Shown: positions 24,803 through 38,600 of the stretch, piece by piece | How positions within the stretch are numbered: position 1 is the stretch's first letter | Layout of the letters: every line of letters starts with the position of its first letter | Assembly: GCA_002633025.1 (NCBI GenBank) | Contig: NMRB01000788.1 | Location: forward strand, 205,574-269,573 | Source: Notospermus geniculatus | Taxonomy: Eukaryota > Nemertea > Pilidiophora > Heteronemertea > Lineidae | DNA: 64,000 bases | Reading direction: 5' to 3' | The notes under the pieces: model-generated | Databases searched by the model: none | What the model saw: the letters and a program-made list of their open reading frames with translations, nothing else | What the model was told of the DNA's origin: nothing | Program-made: the position numbers and the translations under genes

Positions 24803-25204
24803 CCACACTTGACACTAGCGGCGAAATATCGTGCCTCATTTCACCACTAGCGTAGGTGGAAGGCCGCCATTTTGGATCTTGCCGGCGCGCATGTAGAAAT
24901 AGTTCGGTCGGCCTAATCGCAAAATTCTTTCTAATTAGTATTCAGTTCATTTCTAATACCACTTGTTATCAACACGAAGTCCTTTTAGTCTGAAAATATT
25001 CGCCTTCAACCCAACAGCACCACTTTTCAACATCATCTATCATCTAGCGTAGATGCCACTGGGTTGGCGGTGACACGGCTGGCCTGTTCACGATGGTTAA
25101 AAACCTTTACCAAAATGTAGTAATCTGCACTACTTTCAAGATGGAAACCTAGCACCTGCGCTAGTGGTGATATAGAAGATATCGCCATCTAGTGTCAAGT
25201 GTGG
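24803..25204. mobile_element. MITE-like inverted repeat between CPT2 and the zinc-finger gene
   Basis: CCACACTTGACACTAG at 24803-24818 is the exact complement of CTAGTGTCAAGTGTGG at 25189-25204. Inner arms pair CACCACTAGCG (near 24843) with CGCTAGTGGTG (25159). The element sits in the intergenic space between the divergent CPT2 and zinc-finger genes. It contains a YY1-like GCCGCCATTTT (24863-24873) and a right arm resembling a CTCF core (25182-25195). Confidence 0.7.
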
Positions 25205-25961
25205 TCTCGGTCGCTACACTAATCTCTGGAGACGGCTACGGACTACTTCGCGGTTTCCAATGGGCGTGTCTTGCGCACTAAATAAATAGTGCTTTGCTTT
25301 TTCCTTAATAAATAGAACAGATCCCTCGCAAAAAGCTTTCTATGTGTATTCTATTTTATACTCAAATTAGTTCAATGCATCTGCGGTCTAAAATAAAAAC
25401 TGTACGATACCACAAATCACACGTAGCCTAGGCCTACGGCGTGAATGGCCAGTCGTCTCCAGAGATCAGTGGAGCGACATACAACCTCGGCACTAGCGTA
25501 ACGATTCTTTGGGTACGAGATTGCCACTAATTGGTGCACTCTCCAATGACATTGCCCAAGTGGAGGTGAGAAAATTTCAGCATGGCAGGTGCCCGAATTT
25601 CTTTGTCAGCATGCTGCTTTGTGAAGGAAAAAAACATCAATATTTTCATTTTCTGATGACCTCTTATTCGAAGTGACGAAAAGAAATCAACATACTGATT
25701 GTTGAAACTTAGGTCAGTATCGAAAACTAGATATGTCAAGCCAGTTCGGGAAATTGCAGAATTCTGCAACGTTGTGGAATTCCACATCGAGATGTAGAAT
25801 TCTGCAACCTGGGTGTTCTTTCGTAATGGAAAATGCATAGAGATTCACACAACCTGAATTTCAAAAAGAACTGTGATAACTTTTGGTCTGAATGGTCCCT
25901 GTGGACCCCAAAACAAGCAACGAAAATTTCATTGCACAGAACTTGTCCAGTAAAATTTTNA

Positions 25962-28640
25962 GAAGATGAAACACCTCTTGCATTGGAGGACACCACCATA
26001 ATTTCTGAGAAGCCGTCGCTGTTCACATGCCCAGAATGCAGCCAGTCATTCAAGACCAAGTCATCCCTGCATTACCACCAAAGGAAGTATCGTCATTGCG
26101 GCATGGAGCCATTTGCATGTTCGCTTTGTGGGAAGGAGTTTGGGATCGCTACGCATCTTACATCCCACATGAGGACTCACACCAAGCAGAGGCCATTCTT
26201 TTGCCCTCTGGAGGACTGTGATAGGGTCTATTCAAGAATAGATCTGGTGAGTTTTATCAGCTTGTATCAATGTCGATTCTATGTGTTATGAAAAAGTCAT
26301 GAATCAGTTTAGAGCCCGATGATTATTGGCAAAATCATAATCTTTATCTTGTCTTTTTCTGCCAGTTGAACCTCCGCTTGATCAAAATGGATAATCTAAT
26401 CAAGTCCTATTCTCTTCCAGGTGAACGTCCACCTGATCAAGTGCCATAAGATTAATTACAAAGTGAAGAGCAAGTGTTTTCGCGATGGTGTATTTTGCGG
26501 ACAGGTTTACATCAATGGTGAGATGAGAATGATTCGGAAAGTCATTCCTGATAAAGGGGCTGCCAGTGGCGTTGAGATTGAAATGCCCCAAGACCTGAGT
26601 GCTAAAATGCACCAGAATTCCCTGGATGTGTCTTCAGTAATGAAATCATTTGATACGGTCGACGGATTTACTTTGGAATCAAAGGCTGATAAGCACCCGG
26701 TGAATTCTCAAGGAAGTTTGATGCATAGTGGAAGCTTGTTGAATACTCACCATCCAATTCTGAATCACCCGTCATTTGTGAGTGTGACAAACACTTCGGT
26801 TCTCTCGCGGGGGAAAGTCACTCCTCCAGATTCCTCTGTCCAGAGTGAAAAATGTTTGAAAGCAGATGGTGCCAGTCATACCAGTGGCAGGTTGACCTCC
26901 TATCATCCCCAGGGCACAAAAAGTAATACCTTCTACCAAGATGTGCTGGACTCTACTGATTTTACAAGTAAAATTGCAACCTCCTGCAATTATGTGAATC
27001 CTTCGCTTCAGAATGCTGGTGAATTTCACTTTGGTAATGTAAGCAGAGGGTCTGTGGTAACCTCTGGTGGAATTGTTGAAAATGGGGGCATTGCTGTCTC
27101 GTTGTCGAAATCTTGTGCTCAGCCTGTTAAAAATGGATCCATTCAACTGCCATCGGTGGCTATTGCGAAAAGTTACATTGGCAAGCAAGATGGTCGTGCT
27201 TCATCCCCTCTACTAGGGACAGAATTTCCGAAATCATTATTTGAAAATAACCAGCCATGTGGAAAGAAACTAAAGAAGTCATCGAGAGGGCCTGTAAGAC
27301 GCCCAATTGAAATTCCGAAGTTGAAAGTTAAAGTCTGTATCATTCCAAATGAGTCGCGGTACAAGTGCCCAGATTGTGAGTATATTACAGATACCATGCC
27401 AATGGTTATTCTTCATATGCGTCAAGCCCAACATGGCGGAATGAGGAGGAAAAAGTATCGTTGTCAAAAGTGCTCCAAGAAATTTTTGCTCAAGGAAACT
27501 CTCTGTCAACACTTGAAGACCTGTGTCGGTCCTTCAGAATGTGATCAAAAAAGATCCAAGACTTTGCCTGTTTCGATGAAAACTGTTAAAAATGATGTGC
27601 TTGTTGCTTCCAAAGGCAAACAGATTGCTGCCTTTGAAGAAGAGGACTGTGGTGCCGGAGTCAGGAAATGTCCAAAGGTTGAACCTGTTGACAATTCTGC
27701 TGTCACTGCTCAACCGAATTGTGCCATTGATCTGAATTCCTATGATAGTTTAGCCACTTTCGGCGACATGTCTAACTTCCCTGCATTCAAAAGCAGTCTG
27801 AATGAAAATACTGAGGATGAAAAGCCTGCAAAGAAGAAGATGAAGTATGCAAACGAAGTGAAAGAAATGGAAAAGTTCAAGCCAAACATAGTGGTCAAAT
27901 CTGAAAAGGTGGAAACTGCAGGTGAACAGCCAGACAAACCCCAAGGTACTGCCCTCCCGGGAATAGGTACATTTTTCTCCAACTGTCCGTCATCAGATGT
28001 ACCGGGCATGCAGAGTCAAACCACTCTGCCATCATTTCAGAGTATCTTTAATAGCGTCTCTTTGCAGAAGTCTTTGAATGGGTTTAGCACCGGCAATATT
28101 CTGAACAACTCGGTGGGTAACATGCCAGCAGATGGTGGGAAATCACTGGCCTCGATTTTTCCATGGTTGAATGTCAAGTCTGTTCTTAGATCTCTCCCAG
28201 ATGAGCTTTCGTATAACCACCATTCAGAATTTGATCCAGCTGACAAAATTTCGAGCAGTGGGAACAACATCTCCAGTCTTGATCCCTTGTTGACTGGCAA
28301 TCCACAGACATGTGGCGAATGTGGCACCATGTTTAAAACCCTGTCACTCCTCCGGTATCACCAGCACAAGAATAGCCACGATGGGTACAAACCGTACCCG
28401 TGTACCCATTGTGACTCAAGTTTTGGCAGTAAAGGTCACCTTGAAACTCATCTGAGGAAACACACCAAGGAAAAGCCATATTTCTGTCCACTCTGCCATC
28501 GCACGTTCTCACGAGTTGATCTTGTCAACAGCCACCTACGTCTGCAGCATAATATGCCGATACATATCAGTGGGAAGGATGTTCTACTTCCGAAAGATAT
28601 GTGGAATTCAGAAGAAGAAAACAGCATGGACTTGCAGTAA
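25962..28640 (+). CDS. C2H2 zinc-finger protein (5' end unresolved)
   Basis: Two exons are clear: one ending at 26246 (donor GTGAGT) and one from 26421 to the stop TAA at 28638-28640, with phase-0 joining so that R-I-D-L continues into V-N-V-H-L. The open frame upstream is interrupted by a single n at 25960, so the true start is unknown. Eight fingers are visible: three N-terminal (the third split by the 174 bp intron), two central near residues 400-460 (one CCHC-like), and three C-terminal. The long middle is Ser/Asn-rich with basic patches such as GKKLKKSSRGPVRR. Linkers HTKQRPFFC and HTKEKPYFC match the TGEKP type. It is a probable DNA-binding transcription regulator; I do not recognise an orthologue. 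Confidence 0.9.
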
Positions 28641-31600
28641 CATTCCTTGTGGAGTGGTTACATTGAAGTTGCCCCCGAAATTTGACTGACTACCCTGGAT
28701 GTTTCGTCGTGAACTGCTTATGGTACTTTTGGACTGATTATTTTCATATTTCTGGTAAAATGTTTTTGTACTTTCCTTTATTTATGTTTGCACTAGTCTC
28801 GGATGGAGCAGACATTTCATGTTTTTGTATTTTTTGTGTAGATTTGTAGAATTACCTATTGTGTTCCAATATGTTATTCATATCAGTTTGTTGACAGCAA
28901 GAAATCATTGGTATACTGGCATTTAAAAGGAATGGACTGTTGTTGATCATCATCACCATTTTCGCAGCGTGGTCCTGTTTTTGTTCCAGTACTTTGTTAA
29001 TCCTTTGTTGGTTCCTCATTTGTGATGCACTCCAGGAAAATTCTTCACATGTCGCCAGGGGAATGAAATGATTCAACACTTTGGAAAGAGTGTAACTCCT
29101 GACTTTTTTGTGCTATTTTGGCTTTCAAGTGAAATTAACACAGGATCACTGGCCTTATCAGCAAGGTGACATATGAACTGAATTCTAGGATCACATCACA
29201 CCTAACCTGATCCCACCTGGTGAATTTTTCGTTTTTACAGAGACGCACCGTATGTAATATTTTTCTTTCATGTCTAGGTATATCTCCAGACATTGCATTT
29301 ACCATGCACTTCTAAAAGAGAGTAGTGTGGTGACGTGTTAAATTGCAGACTTTTCATCGGCTCAGTTGGGAGAGAACTTTGCAGTTGTTTTTGTTTCCAG
29401 TCATTTTGATAACACACATATGGATTGATTTTTGCATCGGTATTTTTATCCCTGTCAATGGAATGCCTGTATCTAGGAGCTGCATGGTAGCAGTGCATTT
29501 GAAACTTCAAGTGGTATTTTTGATTGTTTTCTTTTTGAGTACTGGTATTTGGTACATTTTCTCGTCAGGCCTGCTGCTATTATTTATTCTTATTCTAGTT
29601 CTTAGTTTTGTACGTAAATAGGGTGTTAATTTATGAACTGCTTGTACTTGTAGTGGTAGGGATAGGCCATTAGGGATAGACTATACTCTATATAACCAAA
29701 AATAGATAAGAGAGGTCTTAGGTTTCATTGCGTAGCTTCGGTTTAGGATATATTCACCCGTCGTGTTTCCAAACTTGATTTCACCTTGAATTTGTCGTCA
29801 TATCCAGAGAACTCACTTGCTGCTGGCTGGAGCTTTTTCAGTGTCAGAATGTACATGTACTACCCACAACCTGTCCACTGCAGAATTGATTGTGCATCCC
29901 TTAAATAACTTTCCGTCTGTCACTCTTCACCTTTAGTCATGAAATGGGCTGAGCGACTGAACAAAAAATGGCTATTCCGTTGATTGTTACCTTGCTTTTC
30001 ATGAAAATTCAGGTGACTACAGAAGAATCCAAATTGTTGACTTGTAAAATGGAACTTATAACTGATGTTTTAAGAGATCTGCACAATGTTGTGTATTTTA
30101 GAAAGGGTAGATTGTTGAATATGTTAGTTATAGTTTGCTTGATATATTTATAGCCAGGTTCAATGTTTTCAAAAATGAATGAGGTGAATGTCTCACATTG
30201 TTTCTAGTACTGCTTTCTGTTAGATTTTTCCTGCCAGCCATTTTGAATTCCACTTGAACAAATGGATGGACTCTCGCTAAATTAGCCTGTATTTTTGTTG
30301 ATTGACTGGACACAGGTTACAAGTCACATTGCCTGTCCATGCTCCCTTATGCTCACCCATATGGTGAAAATAATCTTCTTGATCTTTGCATCAATATTCT
30401 TCCAAACAAATGATCGATTTGCATATTCAGTCTTTTTGCCTTTGGTCCTCAGTCTTTTTGCCTTTGGTCCTATTATCACCTGGGTTCTACAGCTGAGCCA
30501 GTGGCCTACACAATTTGTTGCAAACACCAGATGATACCTAGTAGGCCATAACAACCAGACATGCACTGTTGTGTACCATGTGAACTGCATGATAAACAGT
30601 GACATGCATTCATTTTTGCGCTTTTGGGGTCTCCAGGGATCAGTGTGAAAAAAAAGGTTGGACACTTGAAGATTTTAAAGTGCAGGTTGAGCAAGTAAGT
30701 GGAAGTCTCGTAATCTCGTGCTGATTAGACATGTAAGCTTGTTGGGGAAAATGTGTGAACACTATCCGTAGCACTTGCCATTCACATATTTATGGAAGCT
30801 TTCATCTGTTTTCTTGTTATATCTCTGGTTAGTTTTCATGGTTTAGATTAGGAATTTATAATGCTTTGGTGATTGTGAAATGTTGTATTATTTAGATATG
30901 CTAGATGAACTATTTGCCTCACACCTTCAGATGAACAAGATAAGTTAAGAATGTGAAACAGGGTCATTTTGTAAGGAAGTGGACATACAATTTTAGTTTT
31001 TTTAAGACAGCCTATTTCACTTCCAATGTGCTCATATCATAGATAGACAATAATTGATATGATCAAACAGGACACGGCTCAAAAAAGCTGTTTTAATTGA
31101 AGTTGGAAACCCAACAGATTCTTTGCCAGTGCTCCATATCCAGTGCTCAAACTGTAATGACAGACCAGATCTCTTCTAAATCGTCTTGGTACATTTTTTA
31201 TCCCTGCTTCAGCACAGATTACTTGAAGCGCTTATTACAAAATTTATTCCAGATTTCAGCGTTTTGTTGGATACTACTTCACTGTAATGGTGGTAGTTTT
31301 GTTAGAGTAGGCTACCATAGGAATTCAAAGTATTTTCTCTGAAAATGACCAAATTGTGTGTACCCGTACCGTAATATTTTTAGATTGAACAAATCATTGG
31401 TACTCTTGTGGAGGTCATTCATTTAGATTGCATGTATTGCAATGAAACCAGTGAACTCACAGATCTGCAAGATCTATGAAGGCTTAGTGATTGTCCCCAC
31501 TGTCTCTCTTGGACTCATTGAAAACCTTTCACAGGTTTCCTTTCTGCATGTAGCCTACTACTTGCAACATTGTTGTTTGAAAAATGTACTGCTCCAAAAA

Positions 31601-31784
31601 TGGATAAGCGTACCAACATGAATCAAACTAAATGAATCACCTCCAATATTCCAGTCATGCATTTTGCAGCATTATACAAAAGGTGCAGTGATTATACTTG
31701 ATGCATTTATATATTATACATTCCACAGCATTTTTGTAATATTTTTCATTTCAAATATACAAAATTGCTTTTTTGAACAATAAA
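28641..31784 (+). other. Probable 3' UTR of the zinc-finger gene
   Basis: No coding exon is visible from the stop codon to AATAAA at 31779-31784. The sequence is AT-rich and TTTT-rich, as long 3' UTRs often are. It contains a perfect 22 bp tandem duplication (CAGTCTTTTTGCCTTTGGTC and two more bases) at 30428-30471. Intermediate polyadenylation could occur. Confidence 0.45.
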
Positions 31785-31827
31785 CTTTTCTATAGGATCT
31801 GTGATTTTGTGTTCTTCTTTTAACTTG

Positions 31828-32155
31828 GGTTACACTCGACCCCAGTGGCCTCAAGCTTAATACTAGTTATACGCTCTCAACCACTGGCACAGATGGAGCC
31901 TAATCATGTTTCTGAACACTAGATGGCGCCAACTGTCATCAACCAATCAGCACCAGTATTTCACACAACTAGGGGAAAACATGAAACATTTCCTTATTGG
32001 CTGATCGCTCATTGGCTGGTTGATCGAGCGCGTTCGTCAACAACTGGTAGCGACATCTAGTGTTCAGAAACGGACTTTGGCACCAAGTGTTTCAGTGGTT
32101 GAGGGTGACAGCTTCGAGCGGAGGCCGATACCACTGAATTATTGAGAGTACACTT
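31828..32155. mobile_element. MITE-like inverted repeat between convergent genes
   Basis: TTTCTGAACACTAGATG (near 31908) is complementary to CATCTAGTGTTCAGAAAC (near 32054), and CTCAACCACTG (31877) to CAGTGGTTGAG (32093); outer parts pair imperfectly. The element lies between the 3' ends of the zinc-finger gene and COG5. The left arm contains CACTAGATGGCGCC (31917-31930), close to the CTCF core consensus. Confidence 0.65.
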
Positions 32156-32442
32156 GGGTAGGACTCCAAATGACTGGTGTTGCCTCTCCCACTAAGTTCA
32201 TCAGTGCATGATTATACATCAGACTTGCACATTTTGTTCAATTCATGCAACCATCCGCTCCGTACTGGGTGAGGGGTGCCCTTTTTAAATTACTGTCAAA
32301 ATGCCACTATTCAAATGATCACAAACATGAAAATGATCATTTCCGAGAATGAATAGACAGGAGGAAAGTTAATGTTATGTTGTCCTCATGCAAAGAGAAG
32401 AAAATAAATCAATGAAAAATAATATAAGTAAGTTAAGATAGA

Positions 32443-32448
32443 TTTATT
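32443..32448 (-). terminator. COG5: Polyadenylation signal of COG5
   Basis: AATAAA on the minus strand about 175 bp after the COG5 stop codon, in AT-rich sequence. Confidence 0.5.
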
Positions 32449-32623
32449 TATGTGAAGTTAGTTTAAATAGATCTATTTACATGATGTAATATTTCTGATA
32501 CCTTGGACAAGACCTCTTTGGCGGCAGCAGATCTGAAGAAGGACTATTCCTCAGTAGCCAAGAATGTCCAAATTTCTGCATTACTCCATGCTGGAGAGCC
32601 CATGCAATAAAGTGAATCTGCAG

Positions 32624-35600
32624 TTAGGCTTGCCCCAATCTCTGCATTCCTCTCTGAAGTAGATCTAACATGATTGGGTATATCGATGCAAATTCCTTGC
32701 CTTCCCGGACTCGTATAAGCTGGACATATGATTCTAATGTTCCCCTGGAAAAAAAAGTAATCATAGGAGTAATATCATAAATATATCACAATTAATGTCC
32801 CAGTGGTATTACATTTTTCCGTCATGATGCAAATGACACTAAGATAAGCAAAGTCTTTTAATTGAATCCTTTATATGCAACCTGGTAATATTGACCCATT
32901 ACCTTGCTTTATACTTACTTAATCAATGTCAATCGATCTTTCTCTGACTTGTGGTCTTCTAGCCACTGGGAATAACGACTGATTGACCAGTTGGCGGCCT
33001 GGAATTGCGATACCAAAACATTTATCATCAGTGGACACTGCTCAGAAGTGTTTTTCCAGTGCTCACTCTTCCCCAGAGTTCAGTTGGCCACACACGGGTA
33101 ACCAGGAACCAGGTGACTCATAGATCTGCACGTCCTGTGGGAATTTGGTGAATATGGTGCCCCCATGGCTTAAGCAAACTGATATTAGATGGTTTGGCAA
33201 TACATGTACATGTAGGTGTTCTTTACCTGATGAGGTGACTTGAGCTCGGGGGGTGCGCGGGCGAACAAGAAGTGTATGACAGAGCTGTAAGGGATGACAT
33301 CACCAAGGGCTGGGCTCTCTGCAATGTGCTGACTCGTTTGGAACAAAAGTGGCCTGAAGTAACATAATAACATAATTATGGTAAAAGCAAGAATATACGG
33401 GTATTCTTGATAATAGTAATGTAAGGCTTTCATGGTGTCAAGTGTATGTGATTTGATCCAACATGTATCATTATGTACCAGTAGCTTAGTCTCACCTAAA
33501 TGCCCTCAAAAGCCTGTAGTGTTTGCCAAGATCTGAAACACGTCGACACAAGGGTGATATTCCAAGCTCCATTTGGGCAAAGTCTGCTGCTAGCCTCATC
33601 TTTCCGCCATCCCCCAGAGGACGTACAAGGCTGGCATGATTTATAAATAGTTCTATACAGCTGCATGCCATAGGATGTATACTGCAACATAAAAATATAC
33701 AGATAATTGCCTGGTTGGCTCCACAAGTGGGTGCACGTTTGGGAAACAGGTTTTCCAGTCATCTTGCCAGGCTTTTTGATATATTTCCTGATTTTAATTT
33801 CAGTCATTATCACCTTACCTATTCATAATGAAATCCCCACACTGGAATTGAGCTAAGTACGTCTGCTGCACTCTGGCAATAAATTGCTGCAGTTCTTTCA
33901 TATATAGTGAACACTGGGCATCGACTTGCCCACCTTCAGGAATGGATTGACTGGAAAACGAAAATTTTTTGTGTAATATTCAAATTTGTGGCAGAGGTAG
34001 GAGTATTGGACTGGTGTCGGAGAGATCCTGGGATTCTTTTCTCAAGGTGACAATCTTAGGCTACGGAGTGAAGTGTTTGGACAGGGAGACTGACTGGATG
34101 CCTTAAGCATGTCTACCAACGTGGCAATTCTGATAACTTACCTTGAGAAATCTTCACTGTGCATAGTCAGGATAATAGCCTCCAAGGCATCTGCTATTGA
34201 GGTCAGCAATGGGTCGATGGCATTACCCATTAGCACAACAACAGACTGAAATGTGAAAAACTTTGTTAAAATCAACATGACTTTCGATGAACATGCACTG
34301 GGCACCCCTCTTTCCCAAAGTCCTGGATCCACTGAAGCTTTAAAACATGACATATTTAAACAAAATGAATTATTTTCATTACATTATTCATACTTACTTC
34401 CAAGGCATGTTTGATGGCATCTATTGCACCCGGATGAAAATGGCCCAAACCTGTTATCACCTAGAAAAGGAGTAAGGGTAAGGAGTAAGGGTTGGGTGTT
34501 GAAGAAGACAGTGTGATGTAGTCAGTATTATGTGCTTTGCAACGGTAGTTGAGGGCACTATATGAGAAGAATGTGTGGCTGGGATAACCCCCACCTCATC
34601 TGACTGGATGATCTTCCGATCATCCCACACTGACCCCTGTCATGGAGTTACAAAAATGTCAGCCTCACCTTGGTTACAACTTGATGGAAGTGGTAGAGTG
34701 TATTGACAACGGCTGCATTCCTCGTCTGCCCAGGTGTAGGAGGACCAATCACTTGGCTAGCTTCACCGTCAGTGGACAACTACAATCAACAAGAAAACAG
34801 GTGACTTAACAGGGGCCGTACATTTCCACATTACTGTACTTTTTTTTTACATAAATTTTAACTCACCAACTGTTCGCACTTTACTGCGTAAAGCTGTACA
34901 GTCTTGGCAACATTTTTCGCAACGGTTATACTGAGATGTGTATCCACACTGGCAACATTCAGTTCACTGGAATAAGAAACAAAATATGTTGTCACTGATC
35001 GATATCACATTGCAGTTGATGGAAAGCTCACAAAACCATACTACGGTAACTCTGTTATCCCATCATCAAATTTTACCACTTGAACTACTGCAGAAAAAAC
35101 ATGAAGTGACAAGGGGGTAAAAATCAGCACACGTCTTTACCTTGAAATTGTTTTAGCAATTCCCTCAACTTCCTCCGTCGTGGGTGGATTGAGCGACCCA
35201 CTGGGAAAGACCAGGTTGATTGGGTCAAACAACCGGGAGAGAGACCGGGATAAATATGCAGCCTCGAATGCTCCAAGAGAGTCTCGTAAAGCTTTTTCAG
35301 CACTGAAAAATGTAAGAAATTAAGTGAAGAGATGGACTTGAAAAATATAGTCGAAAACAACAGTTAATTTTAGTGTCCAGACCCCATCTTTCCCCAGGTC
35401 CTAGAACCACAACTAAAGTTAACATAGAAATGGAACTGCGTGGTTCCGGTACGTATCCTTATAAGTGCTTACTTACTCGAACTTATCCTTCTCTGCCCCA
35501 GGCTCTACGAAGAGATCAGCATCCACAGCTTGGTCCATGTCTGGTAGGCCTGAGGTCGCAGTTGCATTCATGTTGTCACTGAACTGCTGTAGTCTCCTCC

Positions 35601-38600
35601 AAAGGTCGTTGTATAGACGAAGAAGTTTCGGGTATTCCCCTTCGAAGGCTTGCTTCAAAACAGAGGAACCTTCCGAAGGAGAGAGGGTCGCATTTATTAG
35701 TAAAGGGACAGATGTAGATGATCAATAACAAATGGGATAATCTAGGTAAAAACTTACCATTGGCTGCCGCTGTAAATTCTGTTGTCAGCATTTCTGTCAC
35801 TTTCAACCAGAATGATTTTAAGATGTTGACTGGGCCATCCTGTAATTGGAAACAAAGTCTGTTCAGAGAGGACACAATAAAATGATTGGCATCATCTAAA
35901 TGAGGTCTTTATAAAAGCTGACTTTGGTAAACTTCCTCATCTCCTTTATCTCAGAGCCTCTCTCTTGTTTTCATATTTCAAAGAAAGACACCTAGTGAAA
36001 ATTTAGGGACAAGCACCTTTGACAATTCATCCATAAAACAGACATGGGTGACAGGATCCCTTTTTTTAGCCAGCAACCTTGAAATGTTGCAGAAAAAAAC
36101 ATGAAGTGACAAGGGGGGGGGGTAAAAATCAGCACACGTCTTTACCTTGAAATTGTTTTGGCAATTCCCTCAACTTCCTCCGTCGTGGGTGGATTGAGCG
36201 ACCCACTGGGAAAGACCAGGTTGATTGGGTCAAACAACCGGGAGAGAGACCGGGATAAATATGCAGCCTCGAATGCTCCAAGAGAGTCTCGTAAAGCTTT
36301 TTCAGCACTGAAAAGAAATCAACTGAAGAGCTGAAAAACGTAAGAAATCAACTGAAGAGATGGACTTGAAAAATATAGTCAAAAACAACAGTTAATTTTA
36401 GTGTCCAGACCCCGTCTTTCCCCAGGTCTTAGAACCACAACTAAAATTAGAAATGGAATTGGTACGGTACCTATCCATAAGTGCTTACTTACTCGAATTT
36501 ATCCTTCTCTGCCCCAGGCTCTACGAAGAGATCAGCATCCACAGCTTGGTCCATGTCTGGTAGGCCTGAGGTCGCAGTTGCATTCATGTTGTCACTGAAC
36601 TGCTGTAGTCTCCTCCAAAGGTCGTTGTATAGACGAAGAAGTTTGGGGTATTCCCCCTCAAAGGCTTGCTTCAAAACAGAGGAACCTTCCAAAGGAGAGA
36701 GGGTAACATTTATCAGTAAAGGGACAGATGTAGATGATCAGTAACAAATGGGATAATAATTTGGGTAAAAAACTTACCATTGGCTGCCGCTGTAAATTCT
36801 GTTGTTAACATTTCTGTCACTTTCAACCAGAATGATTTTAAGATGTTGACTGGACCGTCCTGTAATTGGAAACAAAATCTGTTCAGGGAGGACACGATCA
36901 AATGATAGGCATCATCTAAATGAGGTATTTATAAAAGCTGACTGTGGTAAACTTTCTCATCTCCTTTATCTCAGAGCATCTCTTTTGTTTTCATACGGTA
37001 TTTCAAAGACACCTAGTGAAAATTTAGGGACAAGCACCTTTGACAATTCATCCATAAAACAGACATGGGTGACAGGATCCCTTTTTTTAGCCAGCACCTT
37101 CTGCAGGTGCTGCACCTGGGCACATGAGGAATAAATACTATCCATCAACTTCTCCATGTTGGTCCATAATGTTGCTCTGAATGCTGCTGTGTTGCCTGTA
37201 GCAGGAAGAGATGCACGACCTGGTCCTGAAGAAGAAAAACTTGTCAAGCTGTACAGCTGTGCAATCGGTTCCTAAGTCAGAACTGTCTGTTCAGATTGGG
37301 AATGGATTGTTTGGACAGAATCAGAGGACTGTATGCAGCTAATGTGCAGTTCTACCTTTTCCTTGTCCCTGTCCAGATCCCATGAGGCTCTTGACATCCA
37401 AAGCTCCCTGGATGCTTTTGTGGAGAGTCTGATAACACTCATTCACAACTTTATCCACAGTTATCTGCAGGGTGCCAAGGTTGTGGAACACTTGTAAAGA
37501 TGTAGCCACTTGGGTCTGATTCTGTGAAAATATTGATGAAGGAAGAAATATTATGCTACATGACTGCAAACTAATAACCTAAACTTATCACAAGCGGACA
37601 TGAATAGGGAAGCATTTTAATAAACCAAGTACCAACTAATAGCAATAGGGAAGTTTCGCAAGCGCCCGGTTAGGCCATACGACGACGTTTATCTATTGTT
37701 TGGGTATACCCACACAATAGATAAACGTCGTCGTAGGGCCTAACCGGGCGCTTGCAAAACCTCCCTAATATGTTAAGTCCATCATCTACTCAGTGACATA
37801 ATGAAGGGTCAAAGGTTAAGCAAATTACCTGTGTTTCCATCCCAAGGGCCAGCATTCTCTGTGCCTGGCTCTCAACATCCTTTCTAGCCTGTTTAATGAA
37901 TCGTCTATCCTGTTCAAGAACCTCAATGCCTGCCAGGTCCACCCCTTCTGATAGATAATCAAGTTCATTCAAACTCTGGGCTGCCTTTGTGATTTCTCTT
38001 GCACCTCCTTGGAGTTGGCTGTGCAACCTACGACTCAGATATAGAATTCTGATGATCCTTCTTAGTAGATCACATGCTTCCTAGGAGAGGGACGAAAAGA
38101 AACAAAGAATCTCAGATAATTTCAAAGGTTACATCTCCCAAGTCGCAAATTAAAGTTCATTCCACTTGAGTAAAGACTTTTGCACTTGCTAACAATTTCC
38201 AGCGGACAGAAAACCATGTACTACCGTAGTAGTGTGAATGGCACAAGGTCATGATGCACAAACTTACTTGTAGCCTCCTCAGCTGAGCAGTCCGAGTCAC
38301 AATTTTGTTGTATGGTTCGGTGATTTTGCTTCTGATCCTGAAGTAAAGAGAAACACAGTTTCAAGTTCCTCAACAAATTTTGTAATCAGACGGGAAAGAC
38401 TGTTTACATTCAAATGACCAATGCTAAAATTGGCATCATGTTCTGAATAGAAATTACCTCTCCAAACAGCAGCCAGGAGTGACTGGATTCGTGTCTGCAT
38501 CATCTGCAGGACCCCCTCCAAAGTCTCAACTCCTGTTGCCTGGGACAGAAGGTCCTCATGATGGGCTACGACCTGTGGTAAAAGAAGAACTTGTCAATGT

